A stretch of DNA of 64,000 nucleotides from Gyrodactylus bullatarudis (GCA_012064415.1 SSNU01000163.1:124001-188000), one strand, 5' to 3'. Positions 23,590-36,611 are shown, counted from the stretch's first letter. The notes: a model not told the origin generated them from the letters alone. Made by a program: numbers and translations.

Positions 23590-25845
23590 TCAAGTTTTCT
23601 TATAAAGATATGTATCACGTTGGCGATTAAGGAAGCTCGTGGAAGGATTTTCCACGTCCATATTCGATTGATTAGGTATACTTTTGGAAATTGACTGCTG
23701 GGTCAACTTCATGGAGAGATTGTACCAAGAAGAAATGACCAGATTGTCCTCCAATTCTCGCTGTCGAATTAAATCCTCATTTTGTCGCTATAAAAATTGG
23801 GAATATAAGTTGAAATTCTCCCTTTACTTAAGAGACTTGCCTCCAACTTTTCAATGTAGACTTCTTTCTCGTTCAGTTTACTATTGAGAATGTCAACTTC
23901 CCTGGCCCAATCAATGATGCTTCCATCCCCATTACCATAATCACACAGTCTGGATTGATTCAAGTCCATTTGACGGATAATCTCCCTAGCTTTGGAGAGA
24001 CACAATCGGTACTTTTGCTCCATTTGCATCATTTCATAGTTCTTCTCCTGCAATCTATCTTCCAAGGCCCTTTCATCTCCTCCTCCTCTGAAGAAGAAGA
24101 AGAAATAAACGACACTGTAGTCAACAGTTGACAAGTTTTTTGGTTTGATTTTTTTGTTTTTTTTAATCAAATCAATGCTTTCAACTTACTCGTGAAAGTT
24201 TTCAGTCTTGGAACGCTCGAATGCATCATTCAGAGTTTCCACTTTGAAATCATTTGTAGTTGATCCAATATTGAGGCTGTCAACACTAATGCACATGACC
24301 ATGGGTGGAGGTTTCTTTGCAATTTCAATCTGAATGAGGTCAATTACATTTTTGAGATGACTAAAGTCTCCATTTGAGGCACAGAGACCTTCGCACAAGT
24401 CTCTGAGTCGTTGGTATTCTCCGAGTACTTTCTGTAAAATCAAATTTATTCCATATTAAAAAGGTAAGCTTGCTTAGAGGAGGTGAGGTAGCTCACCTGG
24501 AAATCTCTTTCAAGTGAATCTTTTTCAGATTGAAGGCGGAAATTCTCGGTTTGTTGTCTCTTGATGTCATTCTTAAGCTCATTCATTTGAAGGTAGGCTG
24601 TATTTTCGAATTCATTGATAGAAATTTTCTTCAACTCTGTCCGGTCTTTGATTGTTTTTGAAATTCTCTGTGACTAAAGGGGAAAGGATAAGAAGAATAT
24701 CTGACTTGTTCTAATTCTGAGATTTTATCTAGACACAACCTGTTGTCTGACTCGAGACGTGCTATTTCACTTTTAAGATTGGAATTTTCTTCAGCTTTCT
24801 TCCTCCACTGCTCAGAAGATTCAGCAATTTTGGACAAGTTTGATATCTCTTCCCTGAGTATGTCCAATTCGTCTGCCTGCTTTTGAGTACTTTCCATGAT
24901 AACATTTAGCTCTGAGACTTTTTTCCTTAAGCTATTTGACTTGTTTAGCTCCTCTTCCATTTTGAGTTTATACTCCTCGACAACTGTAAAAATTAATTTA
25001 TAAAGAAAGAAAATTAGCATACGGCTTTCCAGTTGAAGGTTTATTTTCCTCAGCTCATCATTCTTTTTTTTCAAATGATTTACTTCGAGGCTCTCTTGGA
25101 GATTAGACTTTACAGGAGTAGAAGAATATTTGGAATTCTTTTGATTAATATCATTAGAGTATAGATTGTGAGCTTCGAGGAGAGAAAGTTTCAAGTTTTT
25201 CTCATGTAATTCTTGGGATAGTTTCTTATTATGAACTGAAATTTCTTGGTACTTTGTCTGGAGCTCCTCAAATGATGTGGTTTCATTTTCAGAAAAATCT
25301 ATATTAACTCTTTCATATTGAAACTAAAAATGAATGAAATGATGTGGCATACAGATTCGATGGCTTCCATCAAAGTCTGTTGAATAACTTTGTCAAGAGA
25401 GAGTATATTATGAATAAAGGAGGAATTATTTGGCCCAGAAACAGCACACATTAATATTAATTTGAGAAAATTAATTATTTCTTCTTCATCGCCATTTAAA
25501 ATTATCTTATGAATGTTGACAGATTTTTTAATAGAAATATGAAGGAAATTTATGAAAAAATTATAAATTCTTTCTAGTATATAAGAAAGAGAATCCTCCG
25601 GATCAGATCTAATGTCTGAGGGCATTTTATAAAGTTCATCCTCAAAAAAATCAGGATATCTTGAAGGAATTAAATAGTTTTAGTTACATTTCAACTAGAA
25701 TATTTGTCAAATTTGTTACAGAGAATACATCCATGTATTCTGAGAGTTTATCAACACATTGAAAAGTTTCTAGCTAAAAAGAAGAGAATTAACAACGACT
25801 AATTACCCATTGAATATAGAATGGAATAACGTTTGAGCTAAACAT
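23590..25845 (-). CDS. hook: Hook-family microtubule/cargo adaptor
   Basis: Hook proteins couple endosomes and other cargo to dynein and kinesin. Nine exons read leftwards: 25845-25807, 25773-25688, 25659-25353, 25323-25023, 24983-24706, 24673-24497, 24431-24190, 24087-23841 and 23787-23590, giving 624 residues (vertebrate Hooks about 720). The N-terminal Hook/CH-like domain (residues 1-145) shows IQWLETF and LKLILMCAVSG followed by IQQTLMEAI. A long central coiled coil follows. The conserved C-terminal part has MMQMEQKYRLCLSKAREIIR and LEDNLVISSWYNLSMKL. Introns are tiny: 33, 28, 29, 39, 32, 65, 102, 53 nt going 3'. The 39-nt intron at 24984-25022 is stop-free and in frame. The last intron starts with GC in an AGGCAAGT context; only that GC-AG junction keeps phase. 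The gene is 138 bp head to head with the integrase-like gene. Confidence 0.92.
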
Positions 25846-25983
25846 TTGATATTGTACTAAACTGAATACGGACAAACTAGGATTCCGAATGTTATCATTG
25901 TTTTGTCACGTAAACCGTTTAAGCCTGTAGTTGAAAATTTTTTTGAAACTTGAAACTGAAAATAAAATAAATCATCCTAACTC
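25846..25983. promoter_or_regulatory. Probable bidirectional promoter (Hook / integrase-like gene)
   Basis: Only 138 bp separate the two start codons, so both promoters and 5' leaders must fit here or overlap the genes. No core motif was recognised. The inference is from spacing. Confidence 0.45.
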
Positions 25984-27493
25984 ATGCCTGAAATTCTACA
26001 TGATTACATAACGAAACCTGAATTGATGGATAGAACCATAGCGGTTATAAAATACCCACCTCATAGACTTAGTAACAATATCTTGCATAAAGAACTGTCA
26101 GGGTTTGATGTGTGTAAGATCACAAGAGAACAAAATATTATATTCATTACATTTCCAGATACTTTGAGAATAATTGAAGCTCATGATTTCCTGAATTCTC
26201 TTGTTCTAGATGATATTACAATTGTTGCAATGTTGCTTGGTGGAAAATTCACTCTTAATGTTCGTGACAAGATTCAGCTCTTTAAATTATACTGTTCAGT
26301 TCCAAGTTTATACTTTTTCATTCCCGAATTGGAGCACAATAACCCAGCTAATAATTCACGTCTTGCCCTATTCGATTCCGACCAAGTATGGATTGATAAA
26401 AAATGTTACATTGAATTCTTTTGTAAAATTGGTCGTATTTTGAGTAAGTACTGTATGCATCAACTTTTTAGATATAAGAAATCTTCCAAAAATTTTGGTC
26501 ATCACTTTTGAATCTAGAGATATTGCAATGAAGGCATATAATGCTTCATTGGATGCATGCCATTCGTTGAGGCTAAAACCTTTTCTCGTCTACGATGATT
26601 TTAGCAACTTGTCGTTAGATACAAGCATCATTAAAGAATGCAAGGAAGATGAGTCCATATCATTCTACAACCCTAAATCAAACATGGATGTAACTCACAT
26701 AGAAAAGGTTGAAAATCTTGCCTTTTTGATATTTTATCAAAATAATCGAGAACTTGAATCTTTAAACTTGGAGTACACAAGGCTGAAAACTTTGGTACAA
26801 AAGTTTTTAATGACCAAAATTTATGTTTACAAGGTAATGATAGAAGATTCTAAGGATATAAAGACCATAGAGAATATTGTAAATTTTGATCTATATGATG
26901 TTATGAAAAAGAATCGCAATGATTTTTATATTTTACTGAGAAAATCTGATCAACTAAGATCCCTGTCAAGACTATATAGCTCCATACCAAATTTTGGTCT
27001 TAGCAACGGTATCAAGATTAAATTATCTGAGACTGAATTGGTCCTGCGTAGGGAGTTACACTCTCTTGTCGCTACAGGGATAATTTTTGACAAAAATTAC
27101 CTAGTCGAAATGCATAAAATCAATAATATTGTCCTCATTCATGATGTCTACTCACACTGGATAGAGATTGGAATGCTGACTGAAGGAGAAATAGTGGAAA
27201 CAACTATTTATAATAACTGGATCGTTCGCTATGGTGTGCCAAAGTATTTCCAGACTACCGTAAAAGATTTTAAGCCAAAGTACATTCACTCGGTCGGAAT
27301 AATTACAGTGGAGAAGGAGGATGAATTCTCTCCTCACTTCAAGAACGTGATCAAAGATATTCAAGCAACACAGGAAAATACTAACGAGTCTTTTGAAAAT
27401 TTGAAAAATTCCGTAGCCGAAGCAAATCAGTCCATTTTACCAGGAACATTAGGTCGTACTCCCTTGTCGCTACATCACTATTTTCACAGATGA
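25984..27493 (+). CDS. Spliced host-like gene with degenerate retroelement-integrase-like C terminus
   Basis: Exons 25984-26443 and 26472-27493 (28-nt intron, phase 1) give 493 residues. Two N-terminal segments have the pattern of small RNA-binding-type folds: TIAVIKYP...IIFITFPDTLRIIEAHDFL at about residues 17-72, and NLPKILVITFESRDIAMKAY at about 156-175. Near residues 370-420 the sequence NNIVLIHDVYSHWIEIGMLT, then ETTIYNNWIVRYGVPKYF, matches the core of Ty3-type retroelement integrases (VDRFSKW-type strand, W-I/S-RFGVP). The tail LGRTPLSLHHYF resembles the usual TGMSPFEL segment. The catalytic Asp expected after GVP (SDQG) is absent (TTVKD), so it is probably inactive. No reverse transcriptase, protease or LTRs adjoin it. 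The integrase homology is an inference from pattern; the RNA-binding fold is weaker. Confidence 0.7.
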
Positions 27494-27606
27494 TACCTGG
27501 AATTTTGGAAGAATTTCGAAAAAAATTTTAGATAATAAATTTTATTTTCACGCATAATTTTTAGATTTTGTCAAGCAGGGACTCTACTCGCAGTCAAATA
27601 ATATTA

Positions 27607-27962
27607 TTAATTTGTAACAATCAATGGGCCTACATTGTCCCCGGTGTCCTTGTTGTGTTTATTGTGGGACCCGTCGCATAGGGGAAATTTCTCAGATTTC
27701 CAACAACGACAGTAGACTGCTTTTTCACCAATATCTTTACAACAGACTGAGTCAGCAACTTTATCCTTGTCAAGCTGAATTTTATAATTAATTTTAGTAT
27801 CCTTGGCGTGAACATGATACATCCAGTATCCAATACCAATTACTGCTGCATGGAACCCAATGAACTTTAGACCAGGTTTTCCTGAAAATTAAAAAGGAAT
27901 TTCAACTAACCTACTAGGTCACTAAGAGAAGAAACAAAGGGGTAATCGGAAAACAGCTGCAT
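27607..27962 (-). CDS. CISD1: CDGSH iron-sulfur domain protein (mitoNEET/CISD family)
   Basis: These are small outer-mitochondrial or ER membrane proteins that carry a redox-active 2Fe-2S cluster. Exons 27962-27911 and 27881-27607 (29-nt intron, phase 1) encode 108 residues, exactly the mitoNEET length. A membrane anchor, [18 protein letters not shown], lies at about residues 24-41. The cluster-binding motif is intact: [17 protein letters not shown], with three Cys and one His ligand, followed by [15 protein letters not shown]. Assignment to CISD1 rather than CISD2 rests on the short N terminus. It lies about 330 bp downstream of RACK1 on the same strand. Confidence 0.93.
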
Positions 27963-28291
27963 ATTTGGGATATAACTCTGTAGTTGATAAAAATATATGT
28001 GAAAATAATTGCCAAATGTTTAAACTAATTGAATTAGTGAAACAAACTGCAGTCATTAACTATTACTTGTTTAATATGGTATTAAAATAAAAATTATTAA
28101 TTATATAACTTAACTAGACTACTTAAAGTGGTAAATCACCGTACACTGTACGGCGTACAGTTTATCAAAGAGTATTGTGTCACTGATATTAGGATGAGAC
28201 GAGATATAGCTATTACTCTAGGTTCAGCTCAATTTTTTTAGCATAGTTTAAAAATAATTGCCAAGACTGATTTAACCCATGAAAGATATAT
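27963..28291. other. Spacer between CISD and RACK1, with a 15-bp perfect palindrome
   Basis: This A+T-rich spacer holds the CISD promoter and the 3' end of RACK1 (both transcribed leftwards). CCGTACACTGTACGG at 28139-28153 is a palindrome with 7-bp arms, standing out in A+T-rich DNA, and could be a protein-binding site. It lies about 180 bp upstream of the CISD start. Confidence 0.4.
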
Positions 28292-29246
28292 TTAACAATT
28301 GAAAAGTTCCCAAATTCTGATAACGCCATCTGTGTAGCCAGCATACAATTTTTGTCCATCTGGAGACCAAGTAAGACATGTGCATTCGAGTCTCTTGGAG
28401 GTACTATTGGATTTAAGTTCGTCGAATAGGACCTTGTGTTGAAGATCCCAGATTTTAATGGTTGATCCCATGGCGACGCAGAGCCAGTATTTATCGGGAG
28501 AGAAGCAAAGAGCTTTAATTTCTCCACCTGCATCTAAAGTAAACATAAATCTATTGTCGTGGAGATCCCATAACATAGCGTGGCCATCCTTGCCACCTGA
28601 GGCGCATAGTGATCCATCAGGGGCAACAGCAACTGAATTGAGATAACCAGAATGACCAACCAAATTGGTTCCTAGTGAACAGTTGGTCAGAGACCAAACT
28701 TTGATGATTTTGTCCCAGCCACAACTAACAAGAATTGGTTTCTCAGTGTTAGGTGAGAATCGAACACATGATACCCAATCGGAATGACCATTGAAAGTGT
28801 ATTTACATTCACCCAAAGTATTCCACATCTTGATTGTTCTATCACGTGATGCAGAAACTATTTGACGATCGTCAGCACTGAAGGCTACGCTTAGGACATC
28901 TTTAGTATGACCCTCAAATAGTCGAGTAGATTTTCCATAGGTAAGATCCCAAAGGCGGAGAGTTGTATCCCAGGAGCCAGATAAAGCGAATAGACCATCA
29001 GAGGAAGTAACTACGTCACTAACAAAGTGGTTATGTCCGAGTAGAGATTTTTTAGCATAACCGTAATTTCCAGGAGAATGGGTCAATTGCCAAACGATTA
29101 AACTTTTATCTAAAATATTATTAATTAAAGAATTTACCTCTTGAAGATGAGATAAGAACATCTGGGGTCTGTGATGAGGTTGTAATTTGAGTGACCCAAT
29201 CTGAGTGACCGGTAAGTCTATCAACGTATTTCAACTGTTCATTCAT
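28292..29246 (-). CDS. RACK1: RACK1, ribosome-associated seven-bladed WD40 scaffold
   Basis: RACK1 sits on the 40S subunit head and docks signalling kinases. Exons 29246-29138 and 29109-28292, separated by a 28-nt intron in phase 1, encode 308 residues (human 317). Seven WD repeats are visible. Conserved stretches include [107 protein letters not shown] and [13 protein letters not shown]. The ATG at 29244-29246 gives [17 protein letters not shown], matching the family start. The match is close along the full length. Confidence 0.97.
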
Positions 29247-29531
29247 TTTGACGTGAATTACTTGAATTGTGCGAAAATTACATTATGGTTAAAACATTTT
29301 TCCCAATATAATACCCCATTTTATGCATGTTTGTTTTAATCAGTAAAGTATATGAAATTTAATAAAAATTTTATAATAAATGAACTCATGTCTAATATTG
29401 GTACATAGTGCAAAGCCCTAAATAAAAAAAAATTGTTAAAAATAGGGTTTAGCCTAAACCATTGACTGAATGGGTCCGGAAACATTATTATATATGTAGT
29501 AAAACTAAATATACTCCATATTTTCCTTAGC

Positions 29532-30688
29532 ATTGTCGATGCAATATGTCATCACATTGTATCATCGGAGATTAATATGAAAACTATGGATGCCTCCCAA
29601 CATGGCTTTGTCAAAAAATTAAGCACAACTTCCAATCTCCTCACTTTTTTGATGAGGCTAATGACCTTATCCACAAGAAAATCCCTACTGCAGTTATATA
29701 TCTTGACCGATTGCCATTCATAACTATTCAATCAGCCCTAGTTCAAGCAAACATTAATCCATATCTCATTAACTGGATCTGTAATTTCATCTCTAATAGA
29801 AGTCAATTTGTACACCTTGATAATCAGTCCTCTGATATTACTCGAATTACCTCCGGAGTTCCTCAAGGCTCAATTATTGGACCTCTACTATTCAACCTGG
29901 TATTTTCTAGTATTGTCCCTACATCAACGAACCTTAAATACTTTAAATATGCAGACGACTTAAAAGTTCTCATTCCAAATTATTCTCAACAAAAAATTCT
30001 TGATGAACTCATGCATATCAAAGACTCACTTAGAGCTATTGGACTAACCATCAATGATTCGAAAACTAAAATTATGATTCTCTCGCCAAGCAATCCGTCG
30101 AATGAACTAGACTCTAGTCTCTCTCACCTAATAGTTATGAAAATTAAAGACCTTGGTCTTAATTACGACAACAAACTCAGAGTCAAGCCTCATATCAATG
30201 AATTACTTAAAACACTCAGATACGCGACTTATCTAATAACAAGATTCATAACATGCTCGAAACTCAAACTAATTGTATATAAAAGCTTCATTTTATCTAA
30301 ATTTGAGTACTGTGCCGCTCTAATAATGGGAATAACAATCGAATCTACTAAAAAGATTGAAAGAATTCAATACAGATTTCTCAAATCATGCTTTGGCATG
30401 GAAAGTTACAGAGAATCTCTAACCGAAGCTTCACTCTATCCTATTTGGTTGAGAAGAATTGCTGCATCGCTGGTACTTTATAAGAATACTATGAACTCAC
30501 GCCTGAGGAGATATGAAACTAGAAAAAACAGAAGCTACACAATCCTTCTCCAAAACACCCTCCAACTAAGAACCAGATTCAAAATAAATCTATCGAATCA
30601 TAAATTTGTAAATATAAAAGCAACCTGCCAATTCCTATTTACATATATTCCAGAGAATCATAACATGTTTAAAAATTATTTTTTATAA
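29532..30688 (+). mobile_element. 5'-truncated, broken non-LTR retrotransposon (LINE) with reverse transcriptase
   Basis: The sequence reads QHGFVKKLSTTSNLLTF, then after a one-base frame break IPTAVIYLD, then an open frame to 30688 with SGVPQGSIIGPLLFNLVF, FKYADDLKVL (catalytic Asp pair) and GLTINDSKTKIM. The region expected after YLD, the F-x-K-A-F-D part of motif A, is missing, so this copy cannot be active. The 3' region encodes a typical post-RT segment and ends in an A+T-rich tail with ATA/AAT runs near 30710. A degraded copy of the same family is at 17891-18300. The clade is probably CR1/Jockey-like; I cannot place it more precisely. Confidence 0.88.
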
Positions 30689-31316
30689 ATGACTGTAAAT
30701 ATCCATATTCAATAATAATAAAAAAAACTTCTATTCCCAATATTATTATTGAATAATAATATTAACCGCTTTGATTGTATATTTTTTAAAACTGACTATT
30801 ATTTAGTGACTAATCTGGCGATAAATCATTTCTTACCCATGTATTATACAAAAGCTGTATCATTCATAATAACCAATAGTCTTTGTCGATTATGTATCAC
30901 TTTTCAGAAAATATGTACGTTTCCATGAATACTAATTTCATCATTTTGTATCATTCGTGTCAATATTTTGGATTTATCTTTACACAGCCTAAGTCATCAG
31001 AAATTTTGACAGAAATTAAGCTTTCAAAATAAAATATTGAATTTCAAAAGAAGGATAAAATTATGATGATATATATTTGGTTAAAAAATAATGACATTAA
31101 CATTCATAATATATTTTAAATAGAATTTATCATAATCCAACAAAATCTCCCAGGTTTATAGCGGATCACATAGTTGAACAATCTCAGATCTAGGAATTCG
31201 TATTTGCATCACGATAAATGGCATAATATAATAAATATAATCTTCATATCAATATCATATTTGGCTGTTTTGGTTTGTTCAGAAAATTCGAGATATGTGA
31301 AATATTCACCGTCTAT
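30689..31316. other. Intergenic spacer with LINE 3' tail
   Basis: This starts with the A+T-rich ATT/ATA repeat tail of the LINE (30700-30770) and continues as non-coding DNA to the 3' end of RAB39. No other feature was recognised. Confidence 0.5.
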
Positions 31317-32550
31317 TCAACAGCATCCTGAAGATTCATTTTGTTGTGAGTTTTTAAACTGCAAAGGTTGTCCTTTAACTACTCCATCCCATTCATTTCG
31401 GTTAGATTCCTGAAAAAATATTTCTATAGAATTTTGTATTATACACATTCAAGATGTAAAAAACCAGATATGGAACCGATGAAGCTCAAGAAATTTTTTT
31501 CGCAATTGCTTATAATTTCACTATCAGTGATAGAATAAGATTCACTGGAAAAAATAATCAGATTAAACAGTTCAAAATAGAATTTCTCTTTACGAATAAA
31601 TTCACTTGATTATTGAATTTCATACCTATAATAATCATTATAATTAATGGGTAGCAGTAAGGTAAAGATTTTCTAGCTTCTAGCTACATAAAAATTTTTC
31701 CTGGTCTTGACTCAAGACTCTTGACTTAAGACTAATGGTCAAATTTTGTAAGCATGCAAGTTATTAACTCTATATTGATTGAAACTAATGTTATACTTGT
31801 AACATGTATAGATTTTTTATTGAAATAGTATAGAGCCAATAGAGAATGTAAGAATTAATAAAAATTATAATAGAGAATCTAGGTATTATAACTTAATACC
31901 AATATAGAATGTATAAACTGTAAATGAAATATTTGAATTTATGAAATGGCTAACCAAAGCAATGATAGTGCATTGAGGATTCAAAATTTAATACGTACTT
32001 CGTTAAAAAGACCATTGTTCATGTTTTCGTATATCCTTTGAGATATTTCAATAAAATATTGGTTCAATTCACTTGGTTTTTTTGCAGTTGTTTCGAAATA
32101 TTGAAAATTTCCTAAATCTTGAGCTAAGCGTTCTGCCTCTTCGGTGGAGACCTCTCTTTTATCGATGATATCTTTTTTAGTGCCAACAAGAACAAATACA
32201 GGGTTCCGACATAAAATCGAACCAGCTGCTTGTGAATACCATTCAATGATATTGTCAAAAGTGCTTCTTTTGGTTAGATCAAAAACTAAAAGGGCTGCTA
32301 CAGTATTTCGATAGTAATTTTGAGATATTGATCTAAATTTCTCTTGTCCGGCTGTATCCCATATCTGCAATTTAATCAGCTTGTTATTACTGAGGCGAAC
32401 ATTCTTAATGCAAAAATCTACGCCGATAGTAGGCTCACAACTATCTACAAATTTATTTTCCACAAAAGAGTTGACCAGAGATGATTTACCGACCATACTA
32501 TCACCTATAATAATAACTTTGAACTGATAGTCATAAGTAGGGCTTGACAT
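31317..32550 (-). CDS. RAB39: Rab39-like small GTPase
   Basis: Rab GTPases direct vesicle traffic; Rab39 acts at Golgi, endosome and phagosome membranes. Exon 1 (32550-31999) has the P-loop GDSMVGKSS, effector region EPTIGVDF, WDTAGQEKFRSIS and YYRNTVAALLVFD, guanine-binding TKKD and ETTAKK. The donor at 31998 (GTACGT) joins, after a 589-nt intron, to exon 2 (31409-31317), which encodes ESNRNEWDGVVKGQPLQ and ends SSGCC. The terminal double Cys is the expected geranylgeranylation site; reading exon 1 alone would give a protein without it. Total 214 residues. The guanine motif has Thr instead of Asn (TKKD), as in other Rab39 variants with non-Asn residues. It is divergent from the next gene across 93 bp. 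Confidence 0.92.
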
Positions 32551-32643
32551 TGCATAGATGATCGAAAATTCCTAATTTTTAAATCATGAATATACTTAAA
32601 AATTAATCAATTATTTAATTGGTTGTTTCAATCGAACTATAAA
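32551..32643. promoter_or_regulatory. Probable bidirectional promoter (RAB39 / UTP12-like gene)
   Basis: Start codons lie 93 bp apart on opposite strands, so promoter elements must be shared or overlap. A+T-rich, with no recognised motif. Confidence 0.4.
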
Positions 32644-33503
32644 ATGAACCAACATGATGCAAAAAAATTAATAAACGTATGTCAAATAGAATTATTCGTT
32701 AGATTAAAGACCTTACAGAGCAAGGGCATTATGATATTGATGGATTGTTGATTAATTCAAAGTCTTTCAACCAGTTGTTTATTCTTAGAAACAAACCTAG
32801 TCATGTAAAGCTATTAGTTAAACGTATTCTGACATCTGAAAAACATACTCTATGCTTTATTCGGATTCTCGTTGATTTCATTGTCATGAATAAACATCCT
32901 GACTGGATCTCTCACTGTCATAAATGGCTTCTTGAAATTATAAATCAAAAGCCAGATCTAAAATTCAACAGTGTGCTAAAAAATGAGCTAATCAGACTCA
33001 GAAGCTCTTACTACTCAATGAAATCGTCAAGAGCTCGAGTTTCCCTCTCAGCAAAGCGTTTAGAAGGAATTATAAATTCATCAAATGTGTTCGAATCAGA
33101 CAGAAAAATTATTAACCTCGATCCTGTAGATAGAGATTGCTATAAATTTATTGACGATTCAGATGAAGATTTTGGTAGTGTTACAATCAGGAGAAATCGA
33201 GAAAACCTAATAAATCGACATAAATATCTTTTACTCAAAAGCAAATCTTTAATTCCAAAGGCAACAAATGTGGTTTATGACAATGGTAATGACTGCAGTC
33301 AAAATGCAAGCAATGAGTCTGAAGAAGGTACAATACATTCTGAGATCATATCTTCTATTGATGATGGTTTCTTTGATGTTGCCTCAAATCTGGGGGCTGA
33401 AATTGATGAACAAAGGGAATCAATGACTGAGGAATCTGATGAAGGAGATGAAGACTCTCTAGCTAGCGAGGTTGAGTGTGTTGATGATAACGAATCAGAA
33501 TAA
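32644..33503 (+). CDS. Helical protein with acidic tail, possible UTP12-type domain
   Basis: Exons 32644-32676 and 32703-33503, separated by a 26-nt intron in phase 0, encode 277 residues beginning MNQHDAKKLINIKDLTEQGH. Residues 15-125 are a run of amphipathic helices (LLINSKSFNQLFILRNKPSH, VKLLVKRIL, FIRILVDFIVMNK, WLLEIINQKPDL) with the look of the C-terminal UTP12 domain of small-subunit processome WD proteins, but no WD repeats precede it. Residues 200-277 are strongly acidic, ending VECVDDNESE. A nucleolar role is only a suggestion. The open frame and clean short intron support a real gene. Confidence 0.6.
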
Positions 33504-33951
33504 ACGTTTTTATAATTTAATCTTTAACCATCTCTTCAATTTTTTAGCAATTGACGAATAAATGTCAATGGCATCACTCAAATATTTCACTTAGACTCGA
33601 TTAATAGATAAAAGTAGTAATTGGCAATAACAGATGCAGAGACAAATATATAAATTAGAAAAGAAACAAATTCGAATGGATGGCAAGACCAAGAGGATCT
33701 AGAACTAAATTACCAACCAAACTTACTGGAATTAAAATGAGAGAGCTAAAAAAAATTTCTATTGGAAAATAATAGGACTATCTGCCCAAGGGCACCGAAT
33801 AAACATGTGTGATAGGAGACGTATATGCCTTATTAGCATTGCCTTATTAGTATGAAAAAAGAAGTATTTCATCAATATTACTACAGTTGGAAGAACTAAA
33901 AATGCAATAACTCTGTCAAATTTATATTTGCCTTAGATTCGATCTTGAAAC
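33504..33951. other. Tail-to-tail intergenic spacer
   Basis: Non-coding A+T-rich DNA between converging genes. No repeat or RNA gene was recognised. Confidence 0.5.
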
Positions 33952-34275
33952 TCATTCGTTTTTTATTGCATCATTATTGCGGCTGTTTTTCGTTGCGTCA
34001 AGAATCCTATTCCTTGCATTGTCTCTACGTACAACAAAGATGCTAATCATTCCAAGACCGAAGAAGCTCACGCTGAGGAATATGTGGATGAAATTGAATA
34101 TGAAATATCTTGTGTTGATATGGGCAACGAGAAATTGAGAAATGCAGACGGAAAAGTAAAATAAGAAAAGTTTACATTGATCCTTTAGAACATCTGATGA
34201 ATTGTAAGCTAAAATTCCAGAAAAAATAAGTGCTAAACTAGCCAGAAATGAGTATAGATTTAGGAACCAAACCAT
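33952..34275 (-). CDS. Small multi-spanning membrane protein, unknown
   Basis: From ATG 34275 the frame encodes 107 residues with three hydrophobic segments: FLASLALIFSGILAY, LFLFYFSVCISQFLVA and FIHIFLSVSFFGLGMISIFV. It ends in a basic and polar tail (RRDNARNRILDATK). The frame is open further upstream to about 34311 without an ATG, so an additional 5' exon is possible. It resembles small tetraspan or TMEM proteins in layout, but I recognise no family. Confidence 0.5.
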   Translation of the reverse strand: MVWFLNLYSFLASLALIFSGILAYNSSDVLKDQCKLFLFYFSVCISQFLVAHINTRYFIFNFIHIFLSVSFFGLGMISIFVVRRDNARNRILDATKNSRNNDAIKNE

Positions 34276-35251
34276 AGGAAGAACCCTCGGATTGCAGGTA
34301 CAGTAGTACACAAAATTCAGATAGAATAATTGACAAATTCCAAACTTTGGAATTCAAACTATGGTCCATGGCAGAAACTTGTTTAAATAATTGAAAATCT
34401 TCGAAAAATTTATTTCGAATGAATCACACAACTAATATTATTATAAAAGATTAAAGGATTCTTTGATACAGAATCTTGAAGCTTTTCAATTTTCAAGTAG
34501 TTATTAAATAAAATCCAATCCAATCATGGATTAAGGGAACAGTTCGACTTTGTGATAAATTATTACAGTTGGAGAATTGCTATAATAAAATATTTCAAAT
34601 AGATTTTTTATTAGAAATAAATATATTTCTTGAATGTGTACAACAAATTGTGTAGGCCTAGAGACATGAATTATATTCCTAAAATTGTATATATACTTTC
34701 TAAAAGTTAATGAATTTCTAATTCTGACTAAGTGAGATATTACACCAGTTGAAGTTCCATTTTTTGAGTATAAAACAAATGATACTGACATATGAAAGAG
34801 TTAATATCGCTCATTAAATGAGAACAAAACAATTTATTGGAAATTTAAAAATTTGCTCAGGCAAAAAAAGATAAAAATGGCCTAGACAAACACAATATCA
34901 TTAATTAGAAGCTCATCTATTGGATTTAAATTGAATTTTAGAATGTCCAAACAGCTATTTTTAGATAAACAGTGTAAGATTAAAATTCGATTAAACTAAT
35001 AACCTTTATTAATTGATGAGAAAAAATTTCTCTTCCTAATTCTCAGATTTGTCTTTTTTTGTTTAAAGTAATTTCAAGAATGGACTTCAATGAGTTTATT
35101 TAAGCGGTTATTTGTAATGGTGTATACTAATTCGTTATGTTTGATCACTGATTGTTAATATTGCCCTCTAAAAATTCCCAAATAATCAAAACACCATTCT
35201 GTAGTTAAATTTGAAAAGCCTGTTTATTAATCCAAGGGAAAAGCATTATAA
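34276..35251. other. Divergent intergenic region upstream of G alpha q
   Basis: Nearly 1 kb of A+T-rich DNA with stop-dense frames. It presumably contains the promoters of the flanking divergent genes. No specific element was recognised. Confidence 0.45.

Positions 35252-36611
<1,360 letters not shown>

Noticed and set aside
31174..31413. Plus-strand open frame that looks like a small secreted protein
   Set aside because: It is antisense to the RAB39 terminal exon at 31317-31409, which has a splice acceptor and the diagnostic double Cys.
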